A stretch of 64,000 nt of DNA, from assembly GCA_033239125.1 (NCBI GenBank), contig BSWB01000001.1, positions 141,375,981-141,439,980 of the forward strand, written 5' to 3'. Source of the DNA: Fagopyrum homotropicum. Lineage: Eukaryota > Streptophyta > Magnoliopsida > Caryophyllales > Polygonaceae. Under the pieces are notes generated by a model that saw only the letters and a program-made list of their open reading frames with translations, was not told the DNA's origin and did no database searches. The translations under genes and the position numbers were made by a program. Below, in pieces: positions 1 to 12,521 of this stretch; positions within the stretch are counted from its first letter, which is position 1, and every line of letters starts with the position of its first letter.

Positions 1-1984
1 GCACTCAACGCCTGGTCAAAACAAGGCATACAATCAACATCTCTCTCACATGCTACAAGTCCTTAGACTTCTAGTGTCAATGATCTCGCAAGATCATAAA
101 CCATAACCATGATAGGATAACGACTCCTAATCCTCATGATCTCATAAGGTCATAACCATCACAACACATGCTAGGATACTCTCGTTCTATTCTCCGCAAT
201 CTCAAAAATCATACAACCTCAACTCGTAGATTCTCACAAGCTCAACATACAACTTAAATCCATAAACAACCTCACAAGACCGCATTACCACCTCAAACTT
301 AGAATCAACATCAATCCATCAAACAATATCAAATCCTCAAAACTCACCTAAGGTTCAGAGCCACTACTTGGCATTCACTCTAAGTTATGCTGGGTTGTCC
401 AACCTAGCATGATACTAATACTAAACATAACTAAATCGAGGGAAAAGATACTCACACGGCGTCAAAAGACGGAAGTCGATCAATGGATGTCGACTTTGAA
501 CTCGTTAGGCCTTTATCGGGACGCTTCCGAACCTAACACTAAAATTAAGCAAATTTAAATCATATGCTAAATTTGAACGGAATATATAATATATATAAAT
601 TTAATGAAAACCCGTTTTCAAAATCCAACATTAAAACTCGTTAAACCCTTCCGGGGCGAAAATATGAAATCAAACCACTTGGTCGTAAGCCCGAAATTAC
701 AACTTGAATCATAAATCAAATTTAGAATCCGTAATTATATTTTCCGGACAATCTAAACAACATCATAAATTCAATGATAAAACTCATTCTCAAAGCCAAG
801 GATAACCAAAACCGTTCAACCATTTTCCGGGCAAATTATACCATTTAGAAATATGGGTCATCCTCAACAATTAAAATTCTAGGCCAATTCTATAATTAAT
901 TCAGCAGAGGTCACAATTGCAAATTCTGAAAATTATGGCTATAAACGTAAATATGTAATATAGTGTACAAACTGTAATTTCACCAAATATAAGGGGGGCC
1001 GATCGTAATTAAACCAAATAGGTTTCTTCAACCTCTGAATCAACGCGGAAAGGGAAAGGTGCTGAGAGGGCGGCGGCGTAGGCGGGACTCCGGCAAGGAG
1101 AAAGCAAGGCGAGGCGGCTCCGATGGCTCCCCTTGGTGGCTGCAGAACGATGTGAGGACGAAACTGGGGCGGCGACAGTGGGCAGGGCTTCGTCTCCGGT
1201 GGTCGAGGTTCAACAAAGGCGACGAGGCTTGGGCACCACACCAACGGCTGATGGGCTCTTCCTTCACCGGTGAGGTTCGACTGCTTGCGGCGGCACTCTC
1301 CCGGCGGTTCAGGGAAGGAAGGTGAAGAGAGGTAAGTTTGGGTTGAGAACAAAACAGAGGGTGAGGAGGGGATGCTGTCTTCGAAGCTGGGGAAGGAAAG
1401 GAGGGAAGGCAGGGCTGAGGTTGGTCATGGTAGACAGAGGGGAAAAGGAGGGGTCGGTTGCAGGGTAACGGGGAGCGAGAGATAGGGCCAGAGGGAAGGG
1501 GTGATGGCGTACAAAAAGGGATAGGCACAGAGGGAGATTCGAGGAGTCGGATGTGCAGAAGGCAACTGCAGGCTGGTAGCGTAGAAGGCGAGAAGTCAGC
1601 TAGCGAGGGGCTGAGCGGCGGTTCATCAGCCAGAAAGAGAGAGAAGCAAATAAAAGAATAAAGGGAAATGAAATTGAAGAATAAAAAGAACTAATAAAAG
1701 GATAGACCCGATTTCAAGCATTCGGAACGGAATTTTTGGATTGGAAAACTTTTTCGAACTTTTCTGAACTTTTCCGCAAAAAAAAAAAAAAAATACTGAA
1801 TATATAAACAAAATATATACTCGTGAAAATATAGTTTACGATATATAAATTGCTACTGTAAAATACATACATATATATATATCAAAACTCTTAAAATTCA
1901 AATTACGGCGTAAAAATACTCGGAAAAATATATTGAGGCCATTAAAATATTAACAAAAATGCACCCAATAAACGGGTCGTTACA
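1..1984 (-). mobile_element. Probable Ty3/Gypsy LTR fragment, minus strand
   Basis: Read on the minus strand, this block starts at 1984 with TGTAACGACCCG, a typical start for chromovirus (Tekay-like) LTRs. It continues through an AT-rich U3-like part and then a GC-rich, CT-rich leader at about 1040-1640, where short ORFs on both strands encode only low-complexity Ser/Pro/Arg peptides. No matching LTR, primer-binding site or pol ORF lies in the window, so the other end is not located and may lie beyond base 1. The call rests on the terminal motif and base composition. A degenerate gene leader exon is the alternative. Confidence 0.35.
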
Positions 1985-3541
1985 ATCAAATCATGCATTC
2001 TCGCTTAGTATAATAGATTTGTCATATTTTAATTACATCTTTTATTCAAAATTAAAACATATTCCATCTCATCATGCCAATTCAACAAAAAAACATTCCA
2101 TGTCATCATGTCAGTATCTTACGGTTATAACAATACGATTTTGTTTGCTACCAAAATCAAAATAATACGATTTTGTTTGCCATATTTTAATTACAGGTTT
2201 TCCATATTTTTAATTATGCCCTTTCATTAAATATTGTATGTATTATCTTTTTTTAATCTGAAAAAATATTTTGCTTTCAAAAATATTATATTAGAGTATA
2301 AATTTTACTAACTAACAAGTTAATTGAAAATACTAACTTAATTAAAATAGACATTTTAGGTGCGGGTTTGTTTATTAGCTAACAACTTAATTAAAAATAC
2401 TAAATTGAGGATTTATTTTATCCATACATGAATTTCACAAATATTATGTTACGTTTAAAAATTTTCTCAGAATCGTATTTTTTATATTCAGATTTAGTAT
2501 ATTTTTATAAAAAATCATTTTTTTTTTCTTTATATTCATATTCGGTTTTTTTACAATTTTTTATATTTTGATTCGGACTGTTAAAATTTTCTTATTCGCT
2601 TTTTATTCATATTCGATTGCAAAATCTTTCGTTATTGTAAAAAAAAAATTCATTCATATTTGTTTATTTATCATACATATTTGTTTTTTTAGATAATTCT
2701 CTTTTTATTTTTCATATTCGTTTTTTACAAGTTTTTATTTCTTTTTTATTCAAATTTTTTACAATTAAAAATTACTTATTTATTTTTTTAATTCAGATTC
2801 GACTAAAAAAAATATTATTTATGTTTTTTTAATATTCATATCTTTATTTGATTTTTTAATCATCTCCAATCGCAATCTCATTCGAGTAATCAATTTTGTT
2901 ATGATTCCGATTTTTATATTATATGTGTAAATTTGGTTGAAGGTTAAATATCCAAATTAATTTTGTATAATATGGATAATTTGTAACTTTTTTAAGAAAT
3001 CTTAGCAAATATTTAGCAGAAGTTCCGTAATCATAACTTAATCATTATTTACTAATCATAAATGTATTTTGATTTGTCATATTTAAAATTCGAATATTCC
3101 CTCACAAACTTATAGCTCCATGTTCATTTGTAGTGCCTAAATTTTTTGACAACAAAATTAATATGCATGAGCATAATTAGGGTAATTTATTTATAAGCAT
3201 AAAAAAGGGTATGTTGTATAAGAATTAAATTAAAGTCTAAATAACGAGACACTGCTTTATTCGCAAATATTTTATCGTCGCGAAAATAACCGAATAACTA
3301 TTATAATGTCTCATAAATATATCATTAGTTCAGACATATACAAGCTCATGACATATTACTCAAAAATCCAGTTATAAATATGCCCGCACAAGGTGCGAGT
3401 TATAAACTAATTTTTCAATTAAGCCAATAAATACTTACGAAATTGCCACTATAATATTTATACATATATTTGAAAAAAGAAAAAACAACAACATAATATA
3501 TTTAACCAAATATTATACAAAAACTCACCCAAAGTACGGGT
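1985..3541. other. AT-rich intergenic stretch
   Basis: Very AT-rich sequence with many T runs and scattered copies of short words such as TTTTTATATTC at about 2460-2860. No ORF of useful length, RNA gene or terminal-repeat structure was recognised. It ends at the left TSD of the LINE. Confidence 0.6.
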
Positions 3542-3558
3542 ATCGAGCTATAATGCTA
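3542..3558. repeat. Left 17-bp TSD of LINE-1
   Basis: ATCGAGCTATAATGCTA occurs here and again at 9367-9383, directly after the poly-A tail. The identical 17-mers mark the target-site duplication of the LINE between them. Confidence 0.95.
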
Positions 3559-3598
3559 ATGCCAAAGCAAATTCAATGTTATAAAAAAAAACCCTAGA

Positions 3599-5137
3599 AT
3601 GGAGATTGCGGCGACAGCGACGGCGCAAGAGAATGCTAGTGCTCTCCCTCCTGCGGCTCCAGATCCCGGAGCCCCCCCATTAATTTCCAGCCCTGACACG
3701 TTGATTCCGAATGCCCAAAACGATTCTCATATGAATGAGGAAGAAAACGCAAACACACAGGCCCATGCAGAAAAAGACAAATCCTGGAGTTCCATGCTGT
3801 TTGGGAATGAAGCATGGAAGCAGTTGCCGCTACTGCCAGACAACCTTGTGGATTCGGGTAAGATTTCGATTGAATATCCGAAAGGGCATGATGCTACTCC
3901 AGTGATCAATGTGGCCCCAGACATAGTAAGTATCTTAAATGCTCCATGGCGTAATTCGGTGGTTTTGAAACTGCTCGGACGTATGATATCCTTCCCCACG
4001 ATGGAGCGCTCTCTTCGGCAGTTATGGAATGTGAAGAGTGGATGGTCCGTCATTGATCTGCCGAATGATTTTTTCCTTGTTAGGTTTGAACGGGAAGCAG
4101 ATATGTTGGACATACTAACCGGCGGACCATGGAAGATCTTCGGCAACTATCTGATGATGAAGCAATGGGATGCGGATTTTGATCCTATGACCTCAGTCAT
4201 ATCCTCTACCGGTGTTTGGATCCGGATCTCGGGGCTACCCTTCGCCATGTATAACATAAATGTGTTGAAAGCTATCGCCTCTGCCATCGGGGTCCCTATC
4301 CGCATTGATGCTAACACTATGGGTATTTCGAGGGGCAGATATGCTAGGATATGTGTGGCAGTTGATCTGACTCGACCACTTAAGGGTGATGTAATCCTAA
4401 ATGGGAAACGTCTATTGCTGGAATATGAGAACCTTCACACAATATGTTTTCACTGTGGGTGCTATGGTCATACTCAGGACACGTTTGCTTACAGGAATCA
4501 TGTCCCGACTTCACCTACTGAACAAGCGGGTGACCCGGAGTCCTCTTCTGGTAGACATGAAAAAATCGGCGAAGGCCAACCACAACCTGACGTCGGGAAG
4601 GATCAAGACAATGACAGTGAAGGACATGGGCCCTGGATGGTCGTTCCCCGACGTAGGTCGAGCCATCCTGGAAACCAGACCAAGTTGATACGTGAGAATG
4701 GAGGGCATATGACGGGGAGGACTACAGCATATAGAGGAGTGTCCGAGGGGGTTGTTGGGGCTGTGAAGCAGTCGGGCCCTATGGCGCAGAACTTGTCACA
4801 GAGTTCGGATCCTCAGATTCAAACCAGAAAGCGTATTCGGATAGTCAGCAGGAATCAAGAGGAGAGTCAAATACAGGCTAAAGGGGCTGTTGGCGATTCC
4901 AGTATGAAGGGAGGGACTAAGCCAAAGTCATTGGTGAGTTCGAGTAGAACATCTGCACAACAAGTCAAGGTGTTGTTCAAAGCTACACCTAGGGACATGA
5001 TTTTTAATGCAACCCAAGCTGTTGAGGGTGATCAAAATAACGACGCCAAGATGGATATAAGTGAGGCCTCAGGGCCTGAGAACCCCAGCGGTGGAATGGA
5101 GGTGTGTGCCCCCCTTGCCCCTGATCCAAGGTCTTAG
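3599..5137 (+). CDS. LINE-1 ORF1, DUF4283/zinc-knuckle nucleic-acid-binding protein
   Basis: Intact 512-aa ORF. The N-terminus is Ala/Pro-rich. Residues of about 90-250 match the DUF4283 pattern of plant LINE ORF1 proteins (a W-x-V-x-D-L segment, then GGPWKIFGNYLMMKQW and WIRISGLPF). A CCHC-like knuckle follows near residue 283 (CFHCGCYGH), but the expected last Cys is Phe. The basic, Ser/Gln-rich C-terminal half has no recognised fold. In this family the protein is thought to bind the element's RNA and form the RNP with ORF2. The start is the first ATG after the short leader. It is probably expressed from an internal promoter, which is not visible here. Confidence 0.85.
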   Translation: MEIAATATAQENASALPPAAPDPGAPPLISSPDTLIPNAQNDSHMNEEENANTQAHAEKDKSWSSMLFGNEAWKQLPLLPDNLVDSGKISIEYPKGHDATPVINVAPDIVSILNAPWRNSVVLKLLGRMISFPTMERSLRQLWNVKSGWSVIDLPNDFFLVRFEREADMLDILTGGPWKIFGNYLMMKQWDADFDPMTSVISSTGVWIRISGLPFAMYNINVLKAIASAIGVPIRIDANTMGISRGRYARICVAVDLTRPLKGDVILNGKRLLLEYENLHTICFHCGCYGHTQDTFAYRNHVPTSPTEQAGDPESSSGRHEKIGEGQPQPDVGKDQDNDSEGHGPWMVVPRRRSSHPGNQTKLIRENGGHMTGRTTAYRGVSEGVVGAVKQSGPMAQNLSQSSDPQIQTRKRIRIVSRNQEESQIQAKGAVGDSSMKGGTKPKSLVSSSRTSAQQVKVLFKATPRDMIFNATQAVEGDQNNDAKMDISEASGPENPSGGMEVCAPLAPDPRS

Positions 5138-5171
5138 TAGATCTTGAGGTTCTTTCAACAACACCGTCCAT

Positions 5172-8100
5172 ATGATAGGTCTTTTTTGGAACTGCTTCGG
5201 GGCTGTTAAAGCCAGCTTTCGAAGATCTATGAGATATATGTTACGGAAGTATCGACCTTGCTTTCTTGCACTTTTTGAGACCCATTGCTCTGGCGTAACA
5301 GCGGATAGGATTTGTGAAGGATTGGGATTTGATTCTAAGGAGAGAGTGGAGGATGTAGGTCATAGTGGGGGAATATGGCTTCTGTGGAACTCGGCGGAAT
5401 GTCAGATCTCAATTTTGTCATCTAACAGACAGTTTATCTATGCGAAGGTAGTGCATGGGGATGGAGATTTTGGGCTCATTATTTCTTACATTGCACCGGA
5501 TCCTAGTCGGAGAGGGGGTGTGTGGGATGAGTTAACATCAATTATTAACTCAGCAGTATATCCGATTATTATGGGTGGGGATTTGAATGTGATTAAATCA
5601 CTTGATGAAAGTCAAGGAGGGGCTCGTAGGCTGTCTCAGGCTTCCGTTGCCTTCGGTCAGTGGATAAATGAAACACAACTAATTGATATCGGTTATGTTG
5701 GGTCGAAGTTCACTTGGGCAAGAGGGCGAACATCAGAGCATAGAGTTTCTAAACGACTTGACAGAGTACTAATGAGCCCGAGTGCACGTATCAGATGGCC
5801 AACCGCATCTGTTAGACATCTCCCCCGGTTGTCATCTGATCATAACCCCCTGCTACTCGAACTTGTTCCCGTTTCTCTTGGTAATCCCACAAGACGGCCG
5901 TTTCGGTTCCTTGCGTCATGGTTTACACACCAGGAGTTTGTTCCTTTAGTGACTGCTGCTTGGGAGGCTGCTGCTCCTCATCCTCAGACCCTCAAACAAT
6001 TGCAATCTTGGCTCCATGGTTGGAATAAATACACCTTTGGTGATATACATCAGCGGAAGCTGGCCCTGGTGAAGAAAATTGAAGAAATTCATCATCTGCT
6101 GGATGTTCAACCTTCTGATGAGCTACTCGAAAGCGAACGGGAACTGGAGGCCAATTTCGCTCAAGTTTTGGAACAAGAGGAGATTCTCTGGTGTCAAAAA
6201 TCTCGACAGCAGTGGCTCGCTTGTGGTGATCGTAATACTACATTCTTTCATCTATCGACTATTATTCGAAGGCAACATAACAGGATTGTAGCCCTCAAAT
6301 CGGAGGAGGGGGATTGGTGTTTTGACCAGGTAACATTGGAAGCTCTAGCGGTAAATTTCTTTCAGAACCTCTATGGACCACATGCGCTCGAACCTCTTTC
6401 TCCATTACTGGGGGGCGGCTTCCCAAGGCTTTCCAGGGATCAACTGAAAGATCTATCCAGCCCATATACGGATCTTGAGATTTTTGCGGCGGTCAAGAGT
6501 ATGGGGGCGCTAAAGGCGCCGGGTCCGGATGGTTTCCAGCCTTTATTCTATCAAAAGTTGTGGAGTACGGTCGGACCATCATTAATTCGTTTAATTCGGG
6601 GGTTCTTGGACTCGGGGGTTCTTCCTGAGGGAGTTAATGATACATTCATTGTGCTGATCGGGAAGGTTGCCAAACCGGAAATGCTGAGACAATTCCGGCC
6701 TATTAGTCTTTGTAATGTCTCTTATAAAGTTATTACTAAGATGCTCACTAACCGACTTAAGCCTTTTATGGATTTTCTGGTTAGCCCTATGCAGACGAGT
6801 TTTATTCTGGGAAGAGCTATTTCTGATAATACTGTCCTGGCGCAAGAAGTGATTCATTCGATGAGACGTAAGAAGGGAAGGAAAGGTTGGATGATTCTCA
6901 AATTGGATCTGGAAAAGGCTTATGATATGCTTAGGTGGGAATTCATTGAGGATACATTGATTGACTTGAACCTTCCTTCCGAAGGTGTTGCTAGAATCAT
7001 GAAGTGTATCACATCCAGTTCTATGAGTCTTCTTTGGAACGGTGAGAGAACAAACACGTTTCCTATGACTCGGGGGTAAGACAGGGGGATCCCCTCTCTC
7101 CTTACATTTTCGTCCTTTGTTTAGAAAGATTGGGGCACTTGATTGAAAGAGCGGTGAATGATGGTAGATGGAAACCGATTAAGTTATCTCGAGGAGGGCC
7201 TCCGATTTCCCATCTTTTTTTCGCGGATGACATCCTTCTTTTTGCGGAAGCTGCGATCTCGCAAATGAGAATGATTAAAGAAATTCTGGATAGTTTCTGT
7301 GGGGCATCAGGACAAAGGGTCAGCTTAGCTAAGTCACGCATTTTTGTCTGCCACAATGTGCGTGGCATTCTAGAAGAACAATTGAGTAATGTATGTGGGA
7401 TTCCCCATACTCGAGACCTAGGAATATACCTTGGGATACCACTGATTCATGAAACAGTGAACAGATCGACATTTAACCCACTGATAGAAAGGGTGACGTC
7501 CAGACTGGCGGGATGGAAGTCTAGCAAACTTAGCCTGGGAGGACGTACGACTCTCGTTAAGACTGTCTTATCTACTATCCCTCGGTATGTTATGAACACA
7601 ATTCTGTTGCCTGTTAGTATTACTAATAAGCTGGACCAATTATGCCGGAACTTTATCTGGGGTAGCACAGATGACAGGAGGAGGGCACATTTAATCAGCT
7701 GGGTGAAAATTTGCCAACCTAAAATTCAAGGGGGATTGGGCCTACTGCATGCTGCGGACATGAATCTTGCTACTATCAGTAAAACTGGATGGAGGCTTTT
7801 TGAATTTAAAAATCAGCTGTGGGCTAGAGTGCTTCTCCGTAAATATGCTGTGGAACATCTGGAATGGCCGAGTTTTCTACTCAGAAAGAACGGGAGCTCT
7901 TACGTCTGGAAAGGCATTACGGAAGGCTACAACCGCGTAATCGCTCCTAACATGGGATGGAGTGTCTGGGATGGTCGCACTGCTAGGTTTTGGAGTGATA
8001 GATGGATATCAAATGAACCCCTTTCTTCATCCTGTCATGTAAATCTCACACCTGCTGAACTGGAGCTCAAAGTTAGAGATGTTTGGAAGGTTGATGAAGG

Positions 8101-9295
8101 TTGGGATTGGTCATATCTTAGTTGTAGACTAAACAACGCAAGTATGTTGAAGGTTATAGCGCAGAGGATGGGGGATGGTTTGGGAGATGACTCGCCCAGA
8201 TGGATGTCCTCTTCAGATGGTAGGTTCTCTATTGCTTCGGCTTCGTCTTTCCTCAGGGAGTCTCGCCCTCAGTTTCACGTTAGGGAGGGCATGTTTGCCC
8301 TTGTCTGGAAGCTGTCGGTCCAAGAAAGAGTTCGCTTCTGGGTGTGGCAGCTTGCCTGGAGGGCACCATTAACGAACTTGGAAAGACATCGCAGACATAT
8401 GGTTGAAAGTGCATATTGCGCGGCATGTCCAGGAATGGATGAATCGTTGCTGCATTTGCTTAGGGACTGCAGTTTCGCAAGACCGATCTGGGAATCGATG
8501 GTACCTAGGGATAAATATCAAGTATTCATCTCTCTTGATTGGGAGGAATGGTTGTTCGACAATTTAAGCACTGGTATGATTCCGGATATGCATGTGATAT
8601 GGTGTGATTTGTTTGCCATTACACAATGGTGGGTATGGAAATGGCGAAACGCGAGGGTCTTTAACGAGGGTCATATTGCATCCGATAAGGTGGGCTTCAT
8701 TAGAAAGAGATATAAAGAGTACAAGATTGCAGTGACGATCAACTCGAAGGGGACTCGAATGCGCCGAATAGAGAAGCTTGTACAGTGGTCGAATCCTAGC
8801 GATGAGTGGGTAAAATTGAACTCAGATGGGGCATCTAGGGGGGGTCGAAAACTTGCTGCTGCTGGGGCGGTGATCAGGGATAAATATGGCGAATGGGTTG
8901 GGGGTGTTGCGATGAACATCGGGGAGGCCTCGGCTCCGGCTGCTGAGCTTTGGGGAGTTAACGAGGGGCTACAATGTGCATGGGATCTAGGGTTCCGGAG
9001 GGTGGTGGTGGAGCTAGACTCGACGTTGGTTCTTGGCTTTATTGAGAAGGGGGTGAACTGCTCTCACCCGCTTTCTAGCGTGGTAGTCCGTTGCCAAGGC
9101 TTTATTATTCGAGACTGGATTCTCAGTTTCAAGCATATTTTGAGAGAAGGAAATCGGGTTGCGGATGCTATTGCTAATTACGCTTTTTCCCTTGATTTTG
9201 GGGTGCATAATTTAGTGTGTCCTCCGCCGGCGGTTCGTTCTTTAATTTTAGAGGACATGAGAGGGGTCGCTCTTCCCCGGCTCACGTGTTTGTAA
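5172..9295 (+). pseudogene. LINE-1 ORF2 (endonuclease-RT-RNase H), one frameshift
   Basis: About 1,370 codons in two frames: 5172-7079, then the frame containing 7130-9295. The AP-type endonuclease shows WNCFGA, LFETH, GGDLNV and SDHNP. The RT shows KAPGPDGF, RPISLCNVSYK, LKLDLEKAYD and, after the break, the FADD catalytic pair. A zinc-binding RVT segment (CAACPGMDESLLHLLRDC) and an RNase H domain with all four acidic positions (LNSDGAS, AAELWGV, VELDSTL, NRVADAI) follow. The frames break at about 7072-7078 in a G run that is one base short of the in-frame spelling of the conserved RG-x-RQGDPLSP motif, giving an immediate TAA. A one-base deletion or a homopolymer sequencing error fits equally well. 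The protein would otherwise perform target-primed reverse transcription in the nucleus. Confidence 0.9.
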
Positions 9296-9366
9296 TGTTA
9301 TTGGTTTGCATAATAAAACTGCCTTAGGGCAGGGAGCTGTTGCTCCTTTCTATCAAAAAAAAAAAA

Positions 9367-9383
9367 ATCGAGCTATAATGCTA
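9367..9383. repeat. Right 17-bp TSD of LINE-1
   Basis: The second copy of ATCGAGCTATAATGCTA, abutting the A tail. Its first A is shared with the tail run. Confidence 0.95.
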
Positions 9384-9524
9384 CTAGTAAAATAATAAGG
9401 TGCCGTCGGTGAGTAAAATAATACAGTACGGAGTCGTCAAAAGCGTGCAGTTTACAGAATAAAATGTACGTACGAACCTTGAGCAACAAAAACATATCGC
9501 CAAACTTAGTAATCTTTATTATAA

Positions 9525-11472
9525 TTATTCGCTAATTTGATCCACCATTTCCAAAGAAGGCGAAGATCCGGCTATCACTCCTTCCAATGCTATCACCTCG
9601 AGATTCGTCACGGCAGCATCGTCGGCCGTCGCATTACGGAAGCGGGCGACCTTGGCCAGCTGCTGCACTGAGTCGGTGACGCAGTCAGTGGAGGAAACGG
9701 TTTCAAGGAGTAGCGAAGCCACTGTGGCAAGCGGGATGACGATGGAGACGCCGTGATCAGCCCACAACTTGCTTGCTCGGAGGAGGTTATTAAGGCGTCT
9801 GGCGGCCTCCTTGGCGTTGTGGAGGTGGGCTTCTGTTGTCGCCGGCGGATGTGACATGTTCTTCATTGCTTCGGAGACCTCCCTCAAGGCTTTGCTTGAT
9901 TCCCAGCTCATTTTCATGCATTCTTCTTTAACTTCTTTTGATGCCTTCCAAAATCATTTCAATAATAGAATGAGGCGTGTAAGATTAATCATTTCAATAC
10001 TTCCTAATGTTATATAGGTTCGATCTCTCGGGTTCTGTCTTATTGATTTTGTCGGCCTTATAACTCCTATAACAAACATAAATAGTGATAGTCCGTTTAA
10101 TTGTACTAAGCCTTAAGACATGTCTTTTAAGCGTCAACAGAGTCTCACAGTCTCACGTCAATAAGAAACGGATAACGAGCCTAGATTGGTGAATTATTAC
10201 TCCTATTTTCAGGTTTTAGGATGAAAATTAAACCATTAGCTTACTTGATTGTGAGCGTGAAGATAGAGGTTGAGAGTTTGAAGAAGAGAAGCCAATTGAC
10301 GTGTGAGGTTACCAATCTTTTGGTACTCTTCCCATGGATGACGGAGCTTGAATCTCCCATGTGGAGGCTCCCATTTCGCATAATTCACCTGCAATATATT
10401 CAAATACATAAATATAAGAATCTCGTTTGCTCTACAATCGCAATCTTCTTATATACGGAGTTTTATTTTGAAATATATTTATATACCAACGAATCTTCAC
10501 TGTTCTTGGAATTCAGAACATCGTCCATCAACGTCATACTCTCATCAGAAATCCGGTCACCGTGCTCCTTCGATAACTCTGATCCAAACTCTAACAAATA
10601 AAAATGAAACTTAATTAGGATAGTGACCGATTCTGATGAAATTTACAAGATTAAAGCTTTTGGTAAATGGTACGTACCGTGCAAGAAGTACGCAAGTTTT
10701 TCCATGTTGTCGGCGACGAGATTATGAAGATCGTTCCCCGCCCAAACGGGACAAATGAGAATGCAGATGGCGACCGCAGTGAAGCTACCTATAAAAATGG
10801 TGGATATTCTTCTCTGCGCCTCCGCCACCACCTCATCGTCTCTGTATCCCGATACGCACACCAGCGAGAATGTCAAAATCACGATCATAAGTCCATAGTC
10901 GTATCTCGCCTTTAGCTTCGGAAAGAACCTCAGAAATGTCACAACCGCAGCTGCATAATTGAACCAACTTATTAAAGATTTGATCATAAGGCTATCTCGT
11001 TACGTACGTACTAACCTAGTATGAAGACGAAGAACCCAAGGACGAGGGGCTCGAGTGATTCTCCGGCGAGACTCGCCACATAATGCGCCCCTACTCCTAA
11101 CAATCCCGCGCAAACTGTAGCCAACACTCTATTTACTCCTTTCCCTAGGGTTGCTCCTGATAACAAAATATAAACTTAATAAAAAATATATATATATGTG
11201 TACATAATTAGTTGATGGCGTAGGTACGTACCGACGGAGAACTCAAAGACAACCACGACGGTTAAAACAGCCCACATTGCGGCGACACCAAAGCCTTCAA
11301 AGAGATCCTCGGAGTAGTAGAGAAGAGAGATGAGCGTAATGGCTAGGCCTACTTTAACCCCGTGTACTATTCGCCTCGGATCATCCTTAGCTAGTTTCTT
11401 TGCAGTGTGACCGAATTCGATAACTGGGGCTGTGATCAGTCTGTGTAACCTGTCTTCCTCTGAAGGCTCCAT
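9525..11472 (-). CDS. ALMT: Aluminium-activated malate transporter (ALMT) family anion channel
   Basis: Six exons on the minus strand: 11472-11232, 11156-11016, 10950-10678, 10590-10487, 10388-10245 and 9944-9525. All introns are GT-AG and all phases join, giving 440 aa, normal for ALMTs (PF11744). The N-terminal half has about six hydrophobic spans (for example VKVGLAITLISLLYY, GVAAMWAVLTVVVVFEF and YGLMIVILTFSLVCVSGY). The family signature FEFSVGATL..GVNR spans the exon 1/2 junction. The cytosolic half carries the WEP motif (WEPPHGRF) in exon 5 and the helix starting KEECMKMSWESSKAL in exon 6. ALMTs conduct malate and other anions across the plasma membrane or tonoplast. The exact paralogue cannot be assigned. 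No stops or frameshifts are seen, so the gene looks functional. Confidence 0.93.
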
Positions 11473-12137
11473 TGAGGCTACAGCTCTGTAGTGTTGTTAC
11501 AGCTAGGTTTTGCATGTTTATATTGAGAAATGGAAGTGCTGTGGGGGAGGCTTGTTTGGTAAAGGCACTATACAGGGAGTCAAGCTTCTGGGGAAGATGG
11601 TTGTATTGCTTTTGCCTTTATGAAAATTTTAATAATATAAATTAGCAGTGATACACTTCTTTTGTTATATTAATGGGTCTTAATTAAGTGCATCTGGTCC
11701 GGTCTTAATATGGAACATCAGCCTTCACACTACTCATGTATACACTCAACTATGGCTCCTATCTCTTACGAGTATATATACTTGTTACAACGAGTTACGT
11801 AGACTGACCCTAGATCTGTGTTTGTATAAAGATTAAATTAGTGATAGAAAACTTAGATATATTGAACTGAAGGAATTAAAAAAATAAAAGAATTTATTGT
11901 TATATTTTATTACTACAACAAAGTTAATATTTATTTCTACATTATCATATGCAAATCCACAAAATTATCATTTGCAAAACCATATACTAATTTAATTTGT
12001 ATAATTAACAACAAAATTTACTTGGTTGTTTTTTTTATTGTCATTATTGTATGTTAGCCATTTATTTAGATGTTTAAAAAATATATAAGGAGATAAAACC
12101 TCTTATGAATTTGAACACATGACCGTCAGGATCTCCA
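11473..12137. promoter_or_regulatory. Upstream region of ALMT, with a candidate TATA box
   Basis: AT-rich region 5' of the minus-strand ALMT gene. On the minus strand a TATAAA (plus-strand 11517-11522) lies about 45 bp before the start codon; it is the only TATA-like site that close and implies a short 5' UTR. No operator or transcription-factor array is recognisable. The rest is unstructured. Confidence 0.35.
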
Positions 12138-12353
12138 GTCCAAATCTTCTGTCCCCATTACTGTCCCATCTCCTGTCCCATGCTTCCTATTGGTCCACGT
12201 GGCATCAGATTTTCTTTAAAAAAATTGTAATTCAATGGGTTGATTTTTGGGTTTGGCTTCTTGGGTTTTATGTATTTAATATTTACTATTTTTTGGTCCA
12301 ATAAAAAGCATGGGACAGGAGATGGGACAGTAATGGGGACAGAAGATTTGGAC
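12138..12353. mobile_element. MITE-like element with 48-bp perfect terminal inverted repeats
   Basis: The left arm 12138-12185 (starts GTCCAAATCTTCTGTCCCC) is the exact reverse complement of the right arm 12306-12353. Pairing continues imperfectly inward through TATTGGTCC/GGTCCAATA. The core of about 100 bp has no coding capacity. This long-arm, short-core, non-coding layout fits a MITE or other foldback element. No clear TSD was seen at these borders, so the superfamily is not assigned. It lies upstream of the ALMT gene, and its transcript could fold into one long hairpin. Confidence 0.75.
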
Positions 12354-12521
12354 GACATTCTCAAGTCGGATAAATCACTTATCATTTTTTGATATGCTTT
12401 TTTTTTTTTTTCTATATTATATTTCTACTGATTTAGGGTGGGCAGAGCAAATTTTACCCCACCCCTGAATCCGTGTTTAACTGTGTGTCAAATCTAAGTC
12501 TCCATTACAACAACCCATGCA

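Larger units (their letters stand above)
3559..9366 (+). mobile_element. LINE-1: near-intact L1-type LINE with RNase H
   Basis: A complete non-LTR retrotransposon bounded by 17-bp TSDs. Order: a 40-bp leader ending in an A run and ACCCTAG; ORF1 (3599-5137); a 34-nt spacer; ORF2 (5172-9295) with endonuclease, reverse transcriptase, zinc-binding C-terminal part and RNase H; a short 3' UTR; and an A tail ending at 9366. One frameshift in ORF2 is the only obvious lesion. Its right end lies about 160 bp downstream of the stop codon of the convergent ALMT gene. The perfect TSD and long open frames point to a recent insertion. Confidence 0.95.

Noticed and set aside
939..1661. Overlapping ORFs of 67-162 codons on both strands in the GC-rich block
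   Set aside because: Low-complexity Ser/Pro/Arg composition, no domain, and open on both strands as expected from GC-rich DNA; fits an LTR leader better than a gene.
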